A stretch of 64,000 bases of DNA from Saprospiraceae bacterium (GTDB lineage Bacteria; Bacteroidota; Bacteroidia; Chitinophagales; Saprospiraceae): positions 825,001-889,000 of the forward strand of contig JADKBS010000001.1 in the NCBI GenBank assembly GCA_016714985.1, written 5' to 3'. The notes beneath the pieces were generated by a model, which was given only the letters and a program-made list of their open reading frames with translations, searched no databases and was not told the DNA's origin. Numbering within the stretch: position 1 is the stretch's first letter; every line of letters begins with the position of its first letter. Below, one piece after another: positions 37,588 to 46,364 of the stretch. A program made the position numbers and the translations under genes.

Positions 37588-38817
37588 TTAGTTCTCAGCA
37601 CCAGCGCCAACAGCACCAAAGTCGAACAGCAGCGAAAAGCGCAAGGTATTGTCGAGCGGGCTGCGCTGGTTGGTGGTGGGCACGAGGTACGAAAAATTGA
37701 GGCCGAAGATATTGTACTTGAGGCCAAGGCCCACCGTGAAGAAGTGGCGGTCGCCTTTGGTGCGGCTCTCGGTGAAGTAGCCGGCACGAACGGCAAACTG
37801 CTTGTCGTACCAGTACTCAATGCCAGTGGAAAACATCAGCTCTTTCAGTTCCTCGTCGAAGCCATTAGGGGCATCGCCGAACGAGCTGAAGATGCCAGAA
37901 ATGGGCGATTCTTGACGCCAGTCATAGATGCCGTCGCCGTCTTGGTCGCAGTCTTCTGGTTGACCTGGGCATGGGGAAGGCACCAGCAGTTTGTTCACAT
38001 CGGCAGCGATGGTCAGGCTGTTGTATTCGTCAAAGTTGAAAGTCCAGGCACCGCCAAGGCCGAGGTTGGTCGGCAGGAAGTCCTTTTGGTTGCTGGAAGC
38101 ATTCGTGTAGGTGATTTTTGAACCGATATTTGAAACAGCAAGGCCAAGCGTCAGGTCGCTCTTGCGGCCATTCACCTCCATGTCGGTGTCGTAGGTGAAC
38201 GAGAAGTCTGCGGCACCTGCCTTGCCAGCTTCGATGACTTGGCCTGACACCTCCTGTCCGGCAGCAAGGTTGGAGTAGATGAACTTGGCACCCACGGCAG
38301 CCGAGAGTTTCTCTGCAAGCCTACGGGAATAAGCCACCGTGAACTCGAACTCGTTGGGGCGGCCATTGCCGATGGATTCGCCCTGCTCGTTGGTGAAGGC
38401 GATGTCGCCCAAGGAGAAGTAGCGGAGGCCTGCGCCTATTGCCTGACGGTCGTCGAGCTTGTAGTACCCCGTCAGGTAGGCGAGGTAAACATCGTTGAGG
38501 CCAAGCGAGCGAAGCCAAGGTGTATAAGTGGCGGAGATGCCCAGCGGGTTTTCGTTCATCACCAATTTGGACTGGTTGAAGTGCATGGCGTTGGCGTCAG
38601 GGGAGAGGCCAATGCCCACATCGCCCATAGCGCCCGAACGTGCGTCGGAAACGATGCGCAGGAACGGCACAGCGGTCAGGATGGTGTTGATGCAAGCAGA
38701 ACCGTCTGGATTGACAAGCTCTCCATTTTGGTTCCTAAAGCATTGAGCGTGGAGGTCGTTCGAGGAGAACAGACCGATTAGGGTGAAACAGGCTATCGTG
38801 AATCGTAAACCTTTCAT
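37588..38817 (-). CDS. porV: Type IX secretion system outer-membrane protein PorV (LptO)
   Basis: A 409-aa outer-membrane beta-barrel with signal peptide MKGLRFTIACFTLIGLFSSNDLHA. The family hallmark follows shortly after: TAVPFLRIVSDARSGAMGDVGIGLSPDANAMHFNQSK, as in PG27/LptO (given here with reference only to residues 50-90). The barrel ends in a typical aromatic strand (LRFSLLFDFG). PorV shuttles cargo with T9SS tails from the translocon to the PorU sortase complex. It lies downstream of porU on the same strand with a gap of about 190 bases, and has its own TATATTTG promoter element. The pairing with porU makes the identification firm. Confidence 0.95.
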   Translation of the reverse strand: MKGLRFTIACFTLIGLFSSNDLHAQCFRNQNGELVNPDGSACINTILTAVPFLRIVSDARSGAMGDVGIGLSPDANAMHFNQSKLVMNENPLGISATYTPWLRSLGLNDVYLAYLTGYYKLDDRQAIGAGLRYFSLGDIAFTNEQGESIGNGRPNEFEFTVAYSRRLAEKLSAAVGAKFIYSNLAAGQEVSGQVIEAGKAGAADFSFTYDTDMEVNGRKSDLTLGLAVSNIGSKITYTNASSNQKDFLPTNLGLGGAWTFNFDEYNSLTIAADVNKLLVPSPCPGQPEDCDQDGDGIYDWRQESPISGIFSSFGDAPNGFDEELKELMFSTGIEYWYDKQFAVRAGYFTESRTKGDRHFFTVGLGLKYNIFGLNFSYLVPTTNQRSPLDNTLRFSLLFDFGAVGAGAEN

Positions 38818-38847
38818 GAGATGAATTCAGTTTTTTAAAAAAGTTTG

Positions 38848-38855
38848 CAAATATA
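38848..38855 (-). promoter_or_regulatory. -7 promoter element of porV
   Basis: Minus-strand TATATTTG, 30 bases before the porV ATG, fits TAnnTTTG. No -33 TTG is seen, so porV may be partly dependent on readthrough from porU. Confidence 0.5.
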
Positions 38856-39008
38856 GTGCAGCTAAGATAAATGAGGCGGGTTAGGTGAACAGAACCTCAA
38901 AAATCAAGGGCTTAGGTGAATGTTTATATTGTTGGATTGCTATTATTGTTTGATTGTTATTTGTGAGCGGCAACCGCCCATCAATTCAACAATCCAGCAA
39001 TTCAACAA

Positions 39009-42000
39009 TCATTTTAGTATCACCAATTTTTCAAAGTCACTCTCGCCTTCCAGCACCGTTTCGCCGGTGTTGATGCTCCTGACTTTTACTTTGTAGAGGT
39101 AAACTCCTTTGGCGAGCGGGTCGCCGTAGTCGTCCCTGCCATCCCATTGGATGCCATCGCCTTTGCCTAAACGGTACCCTGTGGAAATTATTCTCTCCTC
39201 CAAAGTTTTTATCAATCTTCCCGAAACAGAATAAATCTGCACCATCACGTCCATCTCCGTGCCCGCTTGGTTGTGCTCGAACATGAAGTACGTGGAAGTC
39301 GTGAAAGGGTTTGGGTAGTTCAGCACATGCTCCAGCGCCACTTTTTCAGAGTTGGCCACCACGAACTCCGTGTAGCCCTCGGCGGGGTTGTTGGCAATGT
39401 CCCATGCTTGTACCTTGATTTCGTGCCTTCCTTCGGCGAGGGAGTAGAAGGGGTAACGCACTTCGCCTTTCGTGTAATCATCGAGCGCAGCTTCGTAGAA
39501 ATCGTTGAGGTTGTACGTGTTCTGGGAGCTTTTATCCAAAATACCTGCCAAGTCGTGCCCAACACTATTTCCGATGACGTTAATGCCATTGTCGTCCTCC
39601 AATTTTACCAATAAAACGGGGTTCGGGCTGGTGATGCCCCCAAAGACGAAGTTCTCGTTGTTCATGAAAACGTCCACCTTAGGCCCCTGGTCGTCGGCGA
39701 GGGCATTGGGGTCGGTGCCGCCCACGATGATGCCCTTGTAGTTGCCGGCAGCGTCTTCCATTTTGCTTTCGTCGGCAGCGTAATAGCTCAGTTTGCAATT
39801 GCCGAAATTATAGTCAATGTCCTTTGGCACTACAAAGGTGAACTTGAACTTGCCGCCCGTCACGCTGGCTCTGCCTTTGAAGATGGTGTTCTTCTGGAGG
39901 TCGAAATCGAACAGCGGCGTAGCTTGTCCAAGCGTCCGGTACTTAATGGATTTGTCGTAAATAGTGGGGTAAACCACGCCATTGAAGTTGGTCATCAGGT
40001 TGCCTGTTCCATCGTGTACCTCTCCTTCTATGGTCACTTTTTGCAAGGCACGTATGGTATCAATAACGGCGAAATCAATGGGTTTGCCATTGACGCTGGT
40101 CGTCACCACCTGTTGGTTCGGAAGTGCCAGCTTTTGCATGGGATCGCCCAACAGGGTGAATTTTTGGGTGTTGTCGGTATTGCCCTGCTTGTTCTTGCTA
40201 AGGCGCAGTACTTCGCCGATGGTGGGGCGTTCGTTGTTCAGCTTGTAGAACAGTGTGTCCACCGCAGCCTCCGTCAAATCAGCATTGGATGATGCAAAAA
40301 CAGGCCGGGTAGTGGTATAGAGCGCAATGGCTCCACCATTTTCGTTGAGGATGCAAAGCTCACCAGCCGTCGTGGAGGTCGGGTCGTCGTACCCGGCGAA
40401 CGAGCAGGTGGCCGTGATGATGATGGGCATTTTTTCGAGGTTGCGCCAGCTAAGGATATCCTCGATTTTCATTACCCGCTCCTGCGTCCAGCCCTTGGTG
40501 CCGCCGTGGCCGAGGTAGATCATCGCCAAAACGCCTTTGAAGATGTTGTTGTTGATAGCATCCGTTGCCAAAGGCACACGTACCCCGCCGAAAGTGGATA
40601 CTTGGGGGTAAGCATCCAAGTATATTTTATCCAGGTTCAAATTGGGGTTTTTGTTGGATATTTTCCTGGCGATGGAATCGGCGTCGTCCGTATGCAGGTT
40701 GCCGTCTTCGTCGTCGCCAACGAAGGCTACGCGGTTGCGCCAGTCCCGTAGGTTGGTCGGGTCCACATCGTAGCGGATGATTTTGTCCACCACGTTCTTG
40801 GCCTCGTCCTCATCCTTCACGGGGAGGCGGCCCACGGCGATGTCGAGCGAGCCAGTGCCGAGGTTTTGGCCTTCGCCGTCGCTGAGGAGCGTGAAATAGT
40901 CGTCGGTGGGGTAGGAGAAAATCGGGCTAACTGACTGCGGTGTTTCGAGCGTTGGCACGTAGTCGCCACCGAACTTGTACACATCCCGGCTATCGAAGGA
41001 GGCATCGCCGAAAAGCAGCACGGCCTTGAAGCGGTCTGGCTTGCGGTCGTAGAGCATCCGGGCGAAGTCACGGATGGCGGTGGCGTCCTTGCGACCACTG
41101 GAGAACTCGTTGTACAGTTTTTCCACGTCAACCGTTGCGACGCTGAGGCCACTGAAGGTGCGGCGGTGCTCGGCGAGGCGCTCGGCATGTGCGGTGAAGT
41201 CTTTGTGGTAAACAATGGCCATGTCCACGTCGTCAATGCCGTGGTAGTTCTGGTTTTCGACTTTGCCGACGGACTCCGCTGTGAGGAAGCCATTGTTGCC
41301 GAAGGCAATAAACTCAACAAGCGTGTCGGTGGCTGCGCCAAAGCTGAAGCTCGTGCCGTTGAGGTTGCCTTGCTGGCGCTTTGGTTGGAGTGGGTTTGTG
41401 ATGTCCCAAACACTTAGGTTGGCATCGGCTCCGCCAAGGGTGAAGGTGCTAACAGGGTTGCCCATGGAGCGGATGTCACGGAAGTGCAGTTGGTCGCCAG
41501 CCATCGTAAGTTGTCGGCGCAGGTTCAGTTCGATGAAGTCGAGCCAGCCTTCGTTGAAGGTGTTTTCGGGGCGGTTGAACTTGAGTTGGATGCTGAGGTC
41601 GCTGCTGGTGGGCGTGAACTCGTTGCTAATGCCGACGATGCTGGCGAAGGTATCGGTGGTGCCACCGGCGGTCTTGCCGAACGAGCCGCTGGTCATGGCC
41701 TTACCGTTGGCGGTGACGACGTAGTTGGCGTTGCCGCCGCCCTGCTCTATGCGGGCTGCAAACAGGGCCGAAAGTTTTATCGGTTCATTGGGGACGATGT
41801 TCGGCACTTGCAGTTCTTCGCTGAAATCGTCCTCGGTGGTCACCTTATAGTAATCGCTGAAGAACTGGCGGCCTGCGCCTTGCGTGTAGGCCCAGTCGTG
41901 CAGCAGGTTGTATTTCTCGTTTTCGTAACGGACGAAATCGCTGAACGTATTGGTGGAGTAGCTGGCTCCCGTGAGCGAGGCTTGGTCTTCGATTCGGAGG

Positions 42001-42866
42001 CCATTAGAGCCGCCGGTTTTGATGAAATAGAAATTTTGGAGGGAATAGAAATTTTTGGGGTAGCTGAAGGTTTGTTTGGCGTTGTCAAAGAACCAGGTGT
42101 CGGCACCTTGGCCATAGAACAGGATATAATCACCGCTGTCGAATTTGCCATCGTCTTCGCCCACCACTTGGATGGCGTTCTCCACAAGGTCGTCGGCACG
42201 GGAGGCGTCGGCGAGTTCGGGGAGGATGCCGCCACCATTGCCATACAGTTTAATGGTGCGTGGGTCAATACTTTCGAGCGGCAGGCCCAGCTTGTTTTTC
42301 AAGAAGTCGAAATCGAGCTTGTGAACACCCGTTTTCTCCACACTTAGCTTGTAAACATCGCCCTCGCTCAGTACGGAGGTGTAGGTATTTCCGCCCCGTG
42401 GCTTGCCAGGTAGCGGCTTTGGGGTAAAATCCATCCGAAGTTCAAAGGAAACCAGTTTCTCAAAGCTGGCCCCCGTGCGGCGGATGGGCATGAAAGTCAC
42501 CCGGCCGTAGTATCGGCCCCGGTCATTTTCCACGGAGGTGCTTATGCTTAGTTGCTCCGCAATGGAGGCATCGTCGGCGCTGGGTGTTTTTGCCAACGGC
42601 TCAAAGGTCAAACTGCCGAAGGAAACCTGAAACTCGCCATGCGATGGCAACTCGAACCGCTCGGTATAGTAAGGTAGCGAACTGACCTCGGCCTTGTAAA
42701 TGGCGCCATCGAACCGAAGGAAGGGTATGGCCTCGGTGCTTTCTTCAAAGGGCATCACCATTTTTTCATCATGCCATTTCAGGCTGCGCTGCACGGTGCT
42801 GGGTGGGGTGGCAAAGGTAACCGCCGCAAAGAGCAATGCAATAATGGATGTTGTTGTTCGCTTCAT
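39009..42866 (-). CDS. porU: Type IX secretion system sortase PorU
   Basis: About 1285 aa from MKRTTTSIIALLFAAVTFA, a clear signal peptide; an open frame 15 codons longer is ignored for that reason. The protein has an N-terminal propeptide-like region, a gingipain-type C25 catalytic fold with His near residue 785 in IYLGHGGTKGW and Cys near 820 in IITATCSFAGYDD, and a C-terminal Ig/FlgD-like T9SS domain (LNYPNPFTTSTYFMFEH to EKLVILK). In Porphyromonas PorU cleaves the sorting tail of T9SS cargo and attaches the protein to anionic LPS. The gene is intact over 3.9 kb. With porV downstream and gldJ nearby, the order resembles the porV-porU-gldJ locus of Flavobacterium. The 360-base divergent region to 43228 holds no other gene I can support. 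Confidence 0.96.
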   Translation of the reverse strand: MKRTTTSIIALLFAAVTFATPPSTVQRSLKWHDEKMVMPFEESTEAIPFLRFDGAIYKAEVSSLPYYTERFELPSHGEFQVSFGSLTFEPLAKTPSADDASIAEQLSISTSVENDRGRYYGRVTFMPIRRTGASFEKLVSFELRMDFTPKPLPGKPRGGNTYTSVLSEGDVYKLSVEKTGVHKLDFDFLKNKLGLPLESIDPRTIKLYGNGGGILPELADASRADDLVENAIQVVGEDDGKFDSGDYILFYGQGADTWFFDNAKQTFSYPKNFYSLQNFYFIKTGGSNGLRIEDQASLTGASYSTNTFSDFVRYENEKYNLLHDWAYTQGAGRQFFSDYYKVTTEDDFSEELQVPNIVPNEPIKLSALFAARIEQGGGNANYVVTANGKAMTSGSFGKTAGGTTDTFASIVGISNEFTPTSSDLSIQLKFNRPENTFNEGWLDFIELNLRRQLTMAGDQLHFRDIRSMGNPVSTFTLGGADANLSVWDITNPLQPKRQQGNLNGTSFSFGAATDTLVEFIAFGNNGFLTAESVGKVENQNYHGIDDVDMAIVYHKDFTAHAERLAEHRRTFSGLSVATVDVEKLYNEFSSGRKDATAIRDFARMLYDRKPDRFKAVLLFGDASFDSRDVYKFGGDYVPTLETPQSVSPIFSYPTDDYFTLLSDGEGQNLGTGSLDIAVGRLPVKDEDEAKNVVDKIIRYDVDPTNLRDWRNRVAFVGDDEDGNLHTDDADSIARKISNKNPNLNLDKIYLDAYPQVSTFGGVRVPLATDAINNNIFKGVLAMIYLGHGGTKGWTQERVMKIEDILSWRNLEKMPIIITATCSFAGYDDPTSTTAGELCILNENGGAIALYTTTRPVFASSNADLTEAAVDTLFYKLNNERPTIGEVLRLSKNKQGNTDNTQKFTLLGDPMQKLALPNQQVVTTSVNGKPIDFAVIDTIRALQKVTIEGEVHDGTGNLMTNFNGVVYPTIYDKSIKYRTLGQATPLFDFDLQKNTIFKGRASVTGGKFKFTFVVPKDIDYNFGNCKLSYYAADESKMEDAAGNYKGIIVGGTDPNALADDQGPKVDVFMNNENFVFGGITSPNPVLLVKLEDDNGINVIGNSVGHDLAGILDKSSQNTYNLNDFYEAALDDYTKGEVRYPFYSLAEGRHEIKVQAWDIANNPAEGYTEFVVANSEKVALEHVLNYPNPFTTSTYFMFEHNQAGTEMDVMVQIYSVSGRLIKTLEERIISTGYRLGKGDGIQWDGRDDYGDPLAKGVYLYKVKVRSINTGETVLEGESDFEKLVILK

Positions 42867-43228
42867 TTTCTTGGAATTGACTGTAAAACGGTGACTTCGA
42901 TGTGCTGTCATAATTTGAGACGGCTGTAAAACGTTACGATAGCGCTGCTATGTTGCACGCCATTTTTTTAACAGAATCGGGTGCTTTTGAGAACTGGACA
43001 GCACCAGTGCTGTTATGGATGTGGAACCTGTTGAAAATCAATGGTTTGTAGTGTGTGATTTAGCAATGGAAAAAACAGAAAGCGATTTGAGGAATTGACC
43101 AGTGCCGACAATTCAAAAAATAGTTGTCCAACATCAGTTCCTTTTTCCCATTTTTACATTCTCGCTTCGGGTGCGAAGTTCGCAATTAACTTCTTCTTGC
43201 TGGCGGCTATAAACAGAAACAAAGGTCA

Positions 43229-44265
43229 ATGTCAAGACAAATATCCCAACTTACTGTCCTGTTTGTGTTCGCTTGTGCCATTGCCCAGGCCCAAGACCCC
43301 CTTTTTAGCCAGTTCTATTCGACGCCCCTGGTGTTGAATCCTGCTTTTGCTGGCACGACCTATTCCCCCGCATTTCGGCCACCTATCGCAACCAATGGCT
43401 TGGGTACGCCGAACAAGGTACCCCTGTTTATGCCACATATGCTGCTTCTTATGAACAATTCGTGCCAGCATTCAACAGCGGCTTCGGCGTCTTGGTTGTA
43501 GCGGACGACGCAGGTGGGGGCATTTTAAAAACGACCAGTTTTGCCGCCAACTATGCCTACCGCATCGCTGCGAATGGCTTCAACGTGCGGCTTGGCGTGA
43601 ATGCAGGCTTCAAGCAATCGAATATTGATTGGGACAAGCTCGTATTCCTCGACCAACTCGACCCCATCAATGGCCCGCTCGACCCCTCCGGAAACCCCAA
43701 TATCAGCAACGAGGTCCGCCCTGCCGATGTGTCGAAGACGTTTTTTGACGTTGGTGCTGGTATTTTGGCTTATACCGACAAATACTATGGTGGCATCTCC
43801 CTCCAGCACTTGACCACCCCAAACGAGGGGTTCTTCACCACGAACACCAGCCTGCTCGACGGCCTGCCGCTTCGCACCACCGTTCATGCCGGGGCAGAGT
43901 TTATTGTTAAAAAAGGCAATAAGCGTACGCCGTCGTCGTTTGTTTCTCCGAACATCCTTTTTGCGAAGCAGGGCGACCAAGGACAAGTGAACGTGGGAGC
44001 CTACTACAACCACGGTTTGGTCTTTTTCGGGGGGTGGTTCCGCCACGCCTTCGGCAATGCAGATGCAGTAATCGGGTTGGTGGGGGTTAAGTACGATATT
44101 TTGAAAATTGGGTACAGCTACGATTTCACGCTTGGAAGCGGCTTGGCTGGACCTACAGGAGGTGCCCACGAGATTTCGCTGGTGATAAATTTTGACGAGA
44201 GCGAGAAAACAAAGGCAAAACGGCGGGCGGAGCGCTATAACGACTGCTTCCAGATTTTCCGTTGA
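43229..44265 (+). CDS. PorP/SprF family outer-membrane protein (one frameshift)
   Basis: About 345 aa. The start MSRQISQLTVLFVFACAIAQAQ is a signal peptide, followed by the family hallmark DPLFSQFYSTPLVLNPAFAGTTYSP. The frame changes at about 43368, where one C is missing from a run of five; the corrected protein continues RISATYRNQW and YATYAASYEQFVPAFNSGFG, exactly the PorP/SprF pattern. The remainder is a beta-barrel with DKYYGGISLQHLTTPNEGFF and GLVGVKYDILKIGYSYDFTL. PorP/SprF proteins assist T9SS secretion or surface attachment of particular large cargo such as SprB-like adhesins. Short Lys/Arg-rich C-terminus. Located between divergent porU and gldJ. Confidence 0.9.
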
Positions 44266-44364
44266 TTTGGTTTTTTAACCTAGATGCCCCCCAATTTTAT
44301 GCGGTGTGGAAAAACAATGATTGTTAAAATCCGAAGTCTGCCAAAAAAATGAAAACTACTTTTC

Positions 44365-44372
44365 TATATTTG
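44365..44372 (+). promoter_or_regulatory. -7 promoter element of gldJ
   Basis: TATATTTG, about 40 bases before the gldJ ATG, matches the Bacteroidota -7 element. The stretch between is A/T-rich, as in strongly translated Bacteroidota genes. Confidence 0.5.
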
Positions 44373-44411
44373 CACGTCTTTTTTTCAAAGTAAAAATTTT
44401 TATAAAAAGTG

Positions 44412-45914
44412 ATGAAAAAATTGTTGAAGTTAAGTCCCGTATTTCTCCTTGCCGTAATGCTATTGACGGCTTGCAGCAAGAAGGAACGTTCATCTACCAC
44501 AGGCTGGCAATACAATGACGCCAAGTGGGGTGGTTTCGAAAAAGTTGACTACGAAGGCCAAGTCACTGGCCCGAACCTCGTCCTCGTTGAGGGCGGCACC
44601 TTCACAATGGGCGTTACTGACCAAGACGTCACCTTTGATTGGAACGCTATCCCTCGCCGTGTAACGGTTTCTTCGTTCTATATGGACGAAACGGAAGTCT
44701 CCAATATTGATTACCGTGAATACCTGTACTGGTTGCAGCGGGTGTTTGGGGAATCTTACCCAGAGGTGACCCTGAATGCACTCCCCGATACCCTGGTATG
44801 GCGGGAGGAATTGTCGTTCAACGAACCTTTTGTTGAAACGTATTTCCGTCACCCATCCTACGACAACTATCCAGTAGTAGGTGTGAATTGGCTCCAAGCC
44901 AACGACTATGCCCAGTGGCGTACCGACCGTGTGAACGAGATGATTCTTATTGAAAGGGGCATACTGAATCCCAATGCAGAGCAGAAGGATGAAGACAATT
45001 TCAACACCGAATCATACTTGGCTGCCCAGTACCAAGGCAGTGTTCGTAAGAACATGAAAGATATTCGCACAGGTGGCGAGCGCCCTGTCCGCTTCGAGGA
45101 CGGTATCATGCTCCCGTCGTACCGCCTCCCAACCGAGGCAGAGTGGGAATATGCAGCGCTTGGTCTCATCGGCAACATGGTGTCCGAAAAGGATGAGCGC
45201 ATTGCCGACCGCCGCCTCTATCCTTGGAATGGCAACACTGTCCGCTACCAAACTCGCAACAAATACCAAGGTGAAATCCTTGCCAACTTCAAGCGTGGTG
45301 CGGGTGACTACATGGGTATGGCCGGCAACCTGAACGACGCTGCGCACATCACTGCGGAAGTGCGCAAGTTCATGCCGAACGATTTTGGCCTTTACAACAT
45401 GGCTGGCAACGTGAATGAGTGGACAATGGACCTCTATCGCCCATTGACCAGCCTTACCATCGAAGATGTGGAGCAACAGGATCTCAACTCCTTCCGTGGC
45501 AATAAATTCAAAACCCGTGTTTTGGATGAAAACGGCAAACCTGTTGAAAAAGACAGCCTTGGCCGTATCAAATACCGTTACGTGGAAGATGACGAGGTTG
45601 CTACCCGTGAAAACTACAAAGTGGGTCAGCCTTACAACTTCTTGGACGGCGACAAGACTTCTGAAGCTTACTATGACTTCGGCAAGCACACCCTTGTCAG
45701 TGACAAGGCTCGTGTTATCAAAGGTGGTTCTTGGCAAGACAGGGCCTTCTGGCTCTCTCCAGGTACCCGCCGCTTCCGTGACGAAGACAAGTCGTACCGT
45801 GACCTTGGCTTCCGTTGTGCCATGACTCGCACAGGTGGCCCAACTGGCAACGACGACTCTGCTGGCCTTACTTTTAAGACCAAGCAAAGCAAGACCAAGC
45901 GCAGGTACAAATAA
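44412..45914 (+). CDS. gldJ: Gliding motility / T9SS lipoprotein GldJ
   Basis: A 500-aa lipoprotein. Signal peptide MKKLLKLSPVFLLAVMLLTAC ends in a lipobox Cys. Next is the GldJ-type segment STTGWQYNDAKWGGFEKVDY, then a formylglycine-generating-enzyme-like (SUMF1) domain: LVEGGTFTMGVTDQD, YRLPTEAEWEYAALG, MAGNVNEWTMDLYRP, IKGGSWQDRAFWLSPGTRR and DLGFRCAM. The redox Cys pair of active FGE enzymes is not evident, so the domain is probably structural. GldJ stabilises the other T9SS motor lipoproteins and is needed for gliding and T9SS function in Flavobacterium. GldK is the closest alternative, but the N-terminal motif and the porU-porV neighbourhood favour GldJ. Codon use is C-rich, suggesting high expression. 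A strong terminator follows. Confidence 0.9.
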   Translation: MKKLLKLSPVFLLAVMLLTACSKKERSSTTGWQYNDAKWGGFEKVDYEGQVTGPNLVLVEGGTFTMGVTDQDVTFDWNAIPRRVTVSSFYMDETEVSNIDYREYLYWLQRVFGESYPEVTLNALPDTLVWREELSFNEPFVETYFRHPSYDNYPVVGVNWLQANDYAQWRTDRVNEMILIERGILNPNAEQKDEDNFNTESYLAAQYQGSVRKNMKDIRTGGERPVRFEDGIMLPSYRLPTEAEWEYAALGLIGNMVSEKDERIADRRLYPWNGNTVRYQTRNKYQGEILANFKRGAGDYMGMAGNLNDAAHITAEVRKFMPNDFGLYNMAGNVNEWTMDLYRPLTSLTIEDVEQQDLNSFRGNKFKTRVLDENGKPVEKDSLGRIKYRYVEDDEVATRENYKVGQPYNFLDGDKTSEAYYDFGKHTLVSDKARVIKGGSWQDRAFWLSPGTRRFRDEDKSYRDLGFRCAMTRTGGPTGNDDSAGLTFKTKQSKTKRRYK

Positions 45915-45940
45915 ATAAGCATTGTAGCATAGCAAATGCA

Positions 45941-45974
45941 AAAGCCCCCACTGTGATTTTACAGTGGGGGCTTT
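45941..45974 (+). terminator. Rho-independent terminator of gldJ
   Basis: AAAGCCCCCACTGT (45941-45954) pairs perfectly with 45961-45974 around GATTTT, and a T-run ends the second arm. It starts 26 bases after the gldJ stop. Confidence 0.95.
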
Positions 45975-46150
45975 TTATTTCAACGGTTCATGAGGTTTCA
46001 GGGGAAAACCTGCTAAACCAATTTTTCAAAGCTTGGGGGCAACCAAAGCCATTTTGAAAATGCCAACTGCTACCATTCCACCAGAAACTCCGTGAAATCC
46101 CGAAAATCGGGACAGGCTTTGAACCCTGAAACCTTTACGGAACATTGTTA

Positions 46151-46339
46151 TTAAGGAACGTGCCCGATATAACATACCATTTGGGCGGTGTCTTTTTGGC
46201 GATGACTTCGTTGGAGGAACAGTTACAGAGCGCTGCTCCCGACTTATGCCGGGACAAGTTATGCGCCTGCTCCTCCGCCTTGCCCTCCCCAAAAATACCT
46301 TGGCCGAAAATGGCACCTTATTTCGGGCACGTTCCTTAA
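46151..46339. mobile_element. MITE-like element with perfect 17-bp inverted ends
   Basis: A 189-bp segment bounded by TTAAGGAACGTGCCCGA (46151-46167) and its exact reverse complement (46323-46339), lying just upstream of murF. The interior has no gene of useful size and no recognisable transposase; a 65-codon open frame across it looks accidental. Size, perfect terminal repeats and TTAA-containing ends fit a non-autonomous transposable element. No clear target duplication is visible beyond the TTAA itself. Upstream, 45975-46150 shows only a small hairpin (TCCCGAAAATCGGGA). Confidence 0.65.
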
Positions 46340-46344
46340 TTTTG
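46337..46344 (+). promoter_or_regulatory. -7 promoter element of murF at the edge of the MITE-like element
   Basis: TAATTTTG fits TAnnTTTG and lies 20 bases before the murF start. Its first bases belong to the right inverted repeat of the MITE-like element. No -33 TTG at the ideal distance. Confidence 0.4.
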
Positions 46345-46364
46345 CCACCTAAAAATCAAGCAAC

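Noticed and set aside
44412..45914. GldK/PorK or a true formylglycine-generating enzyme
   Set aside because: The TGWQYNDAKWGGF start and the porU-porV neighbourhood favour GldJ, and the redox Cys pair is not evident.
46145..46339. 65-codon open frame across the MITE-like element as a gene
   Set aside because: It ends in the inverted repeat, has no promoter or start signal and a composition unlike coding DNA here.
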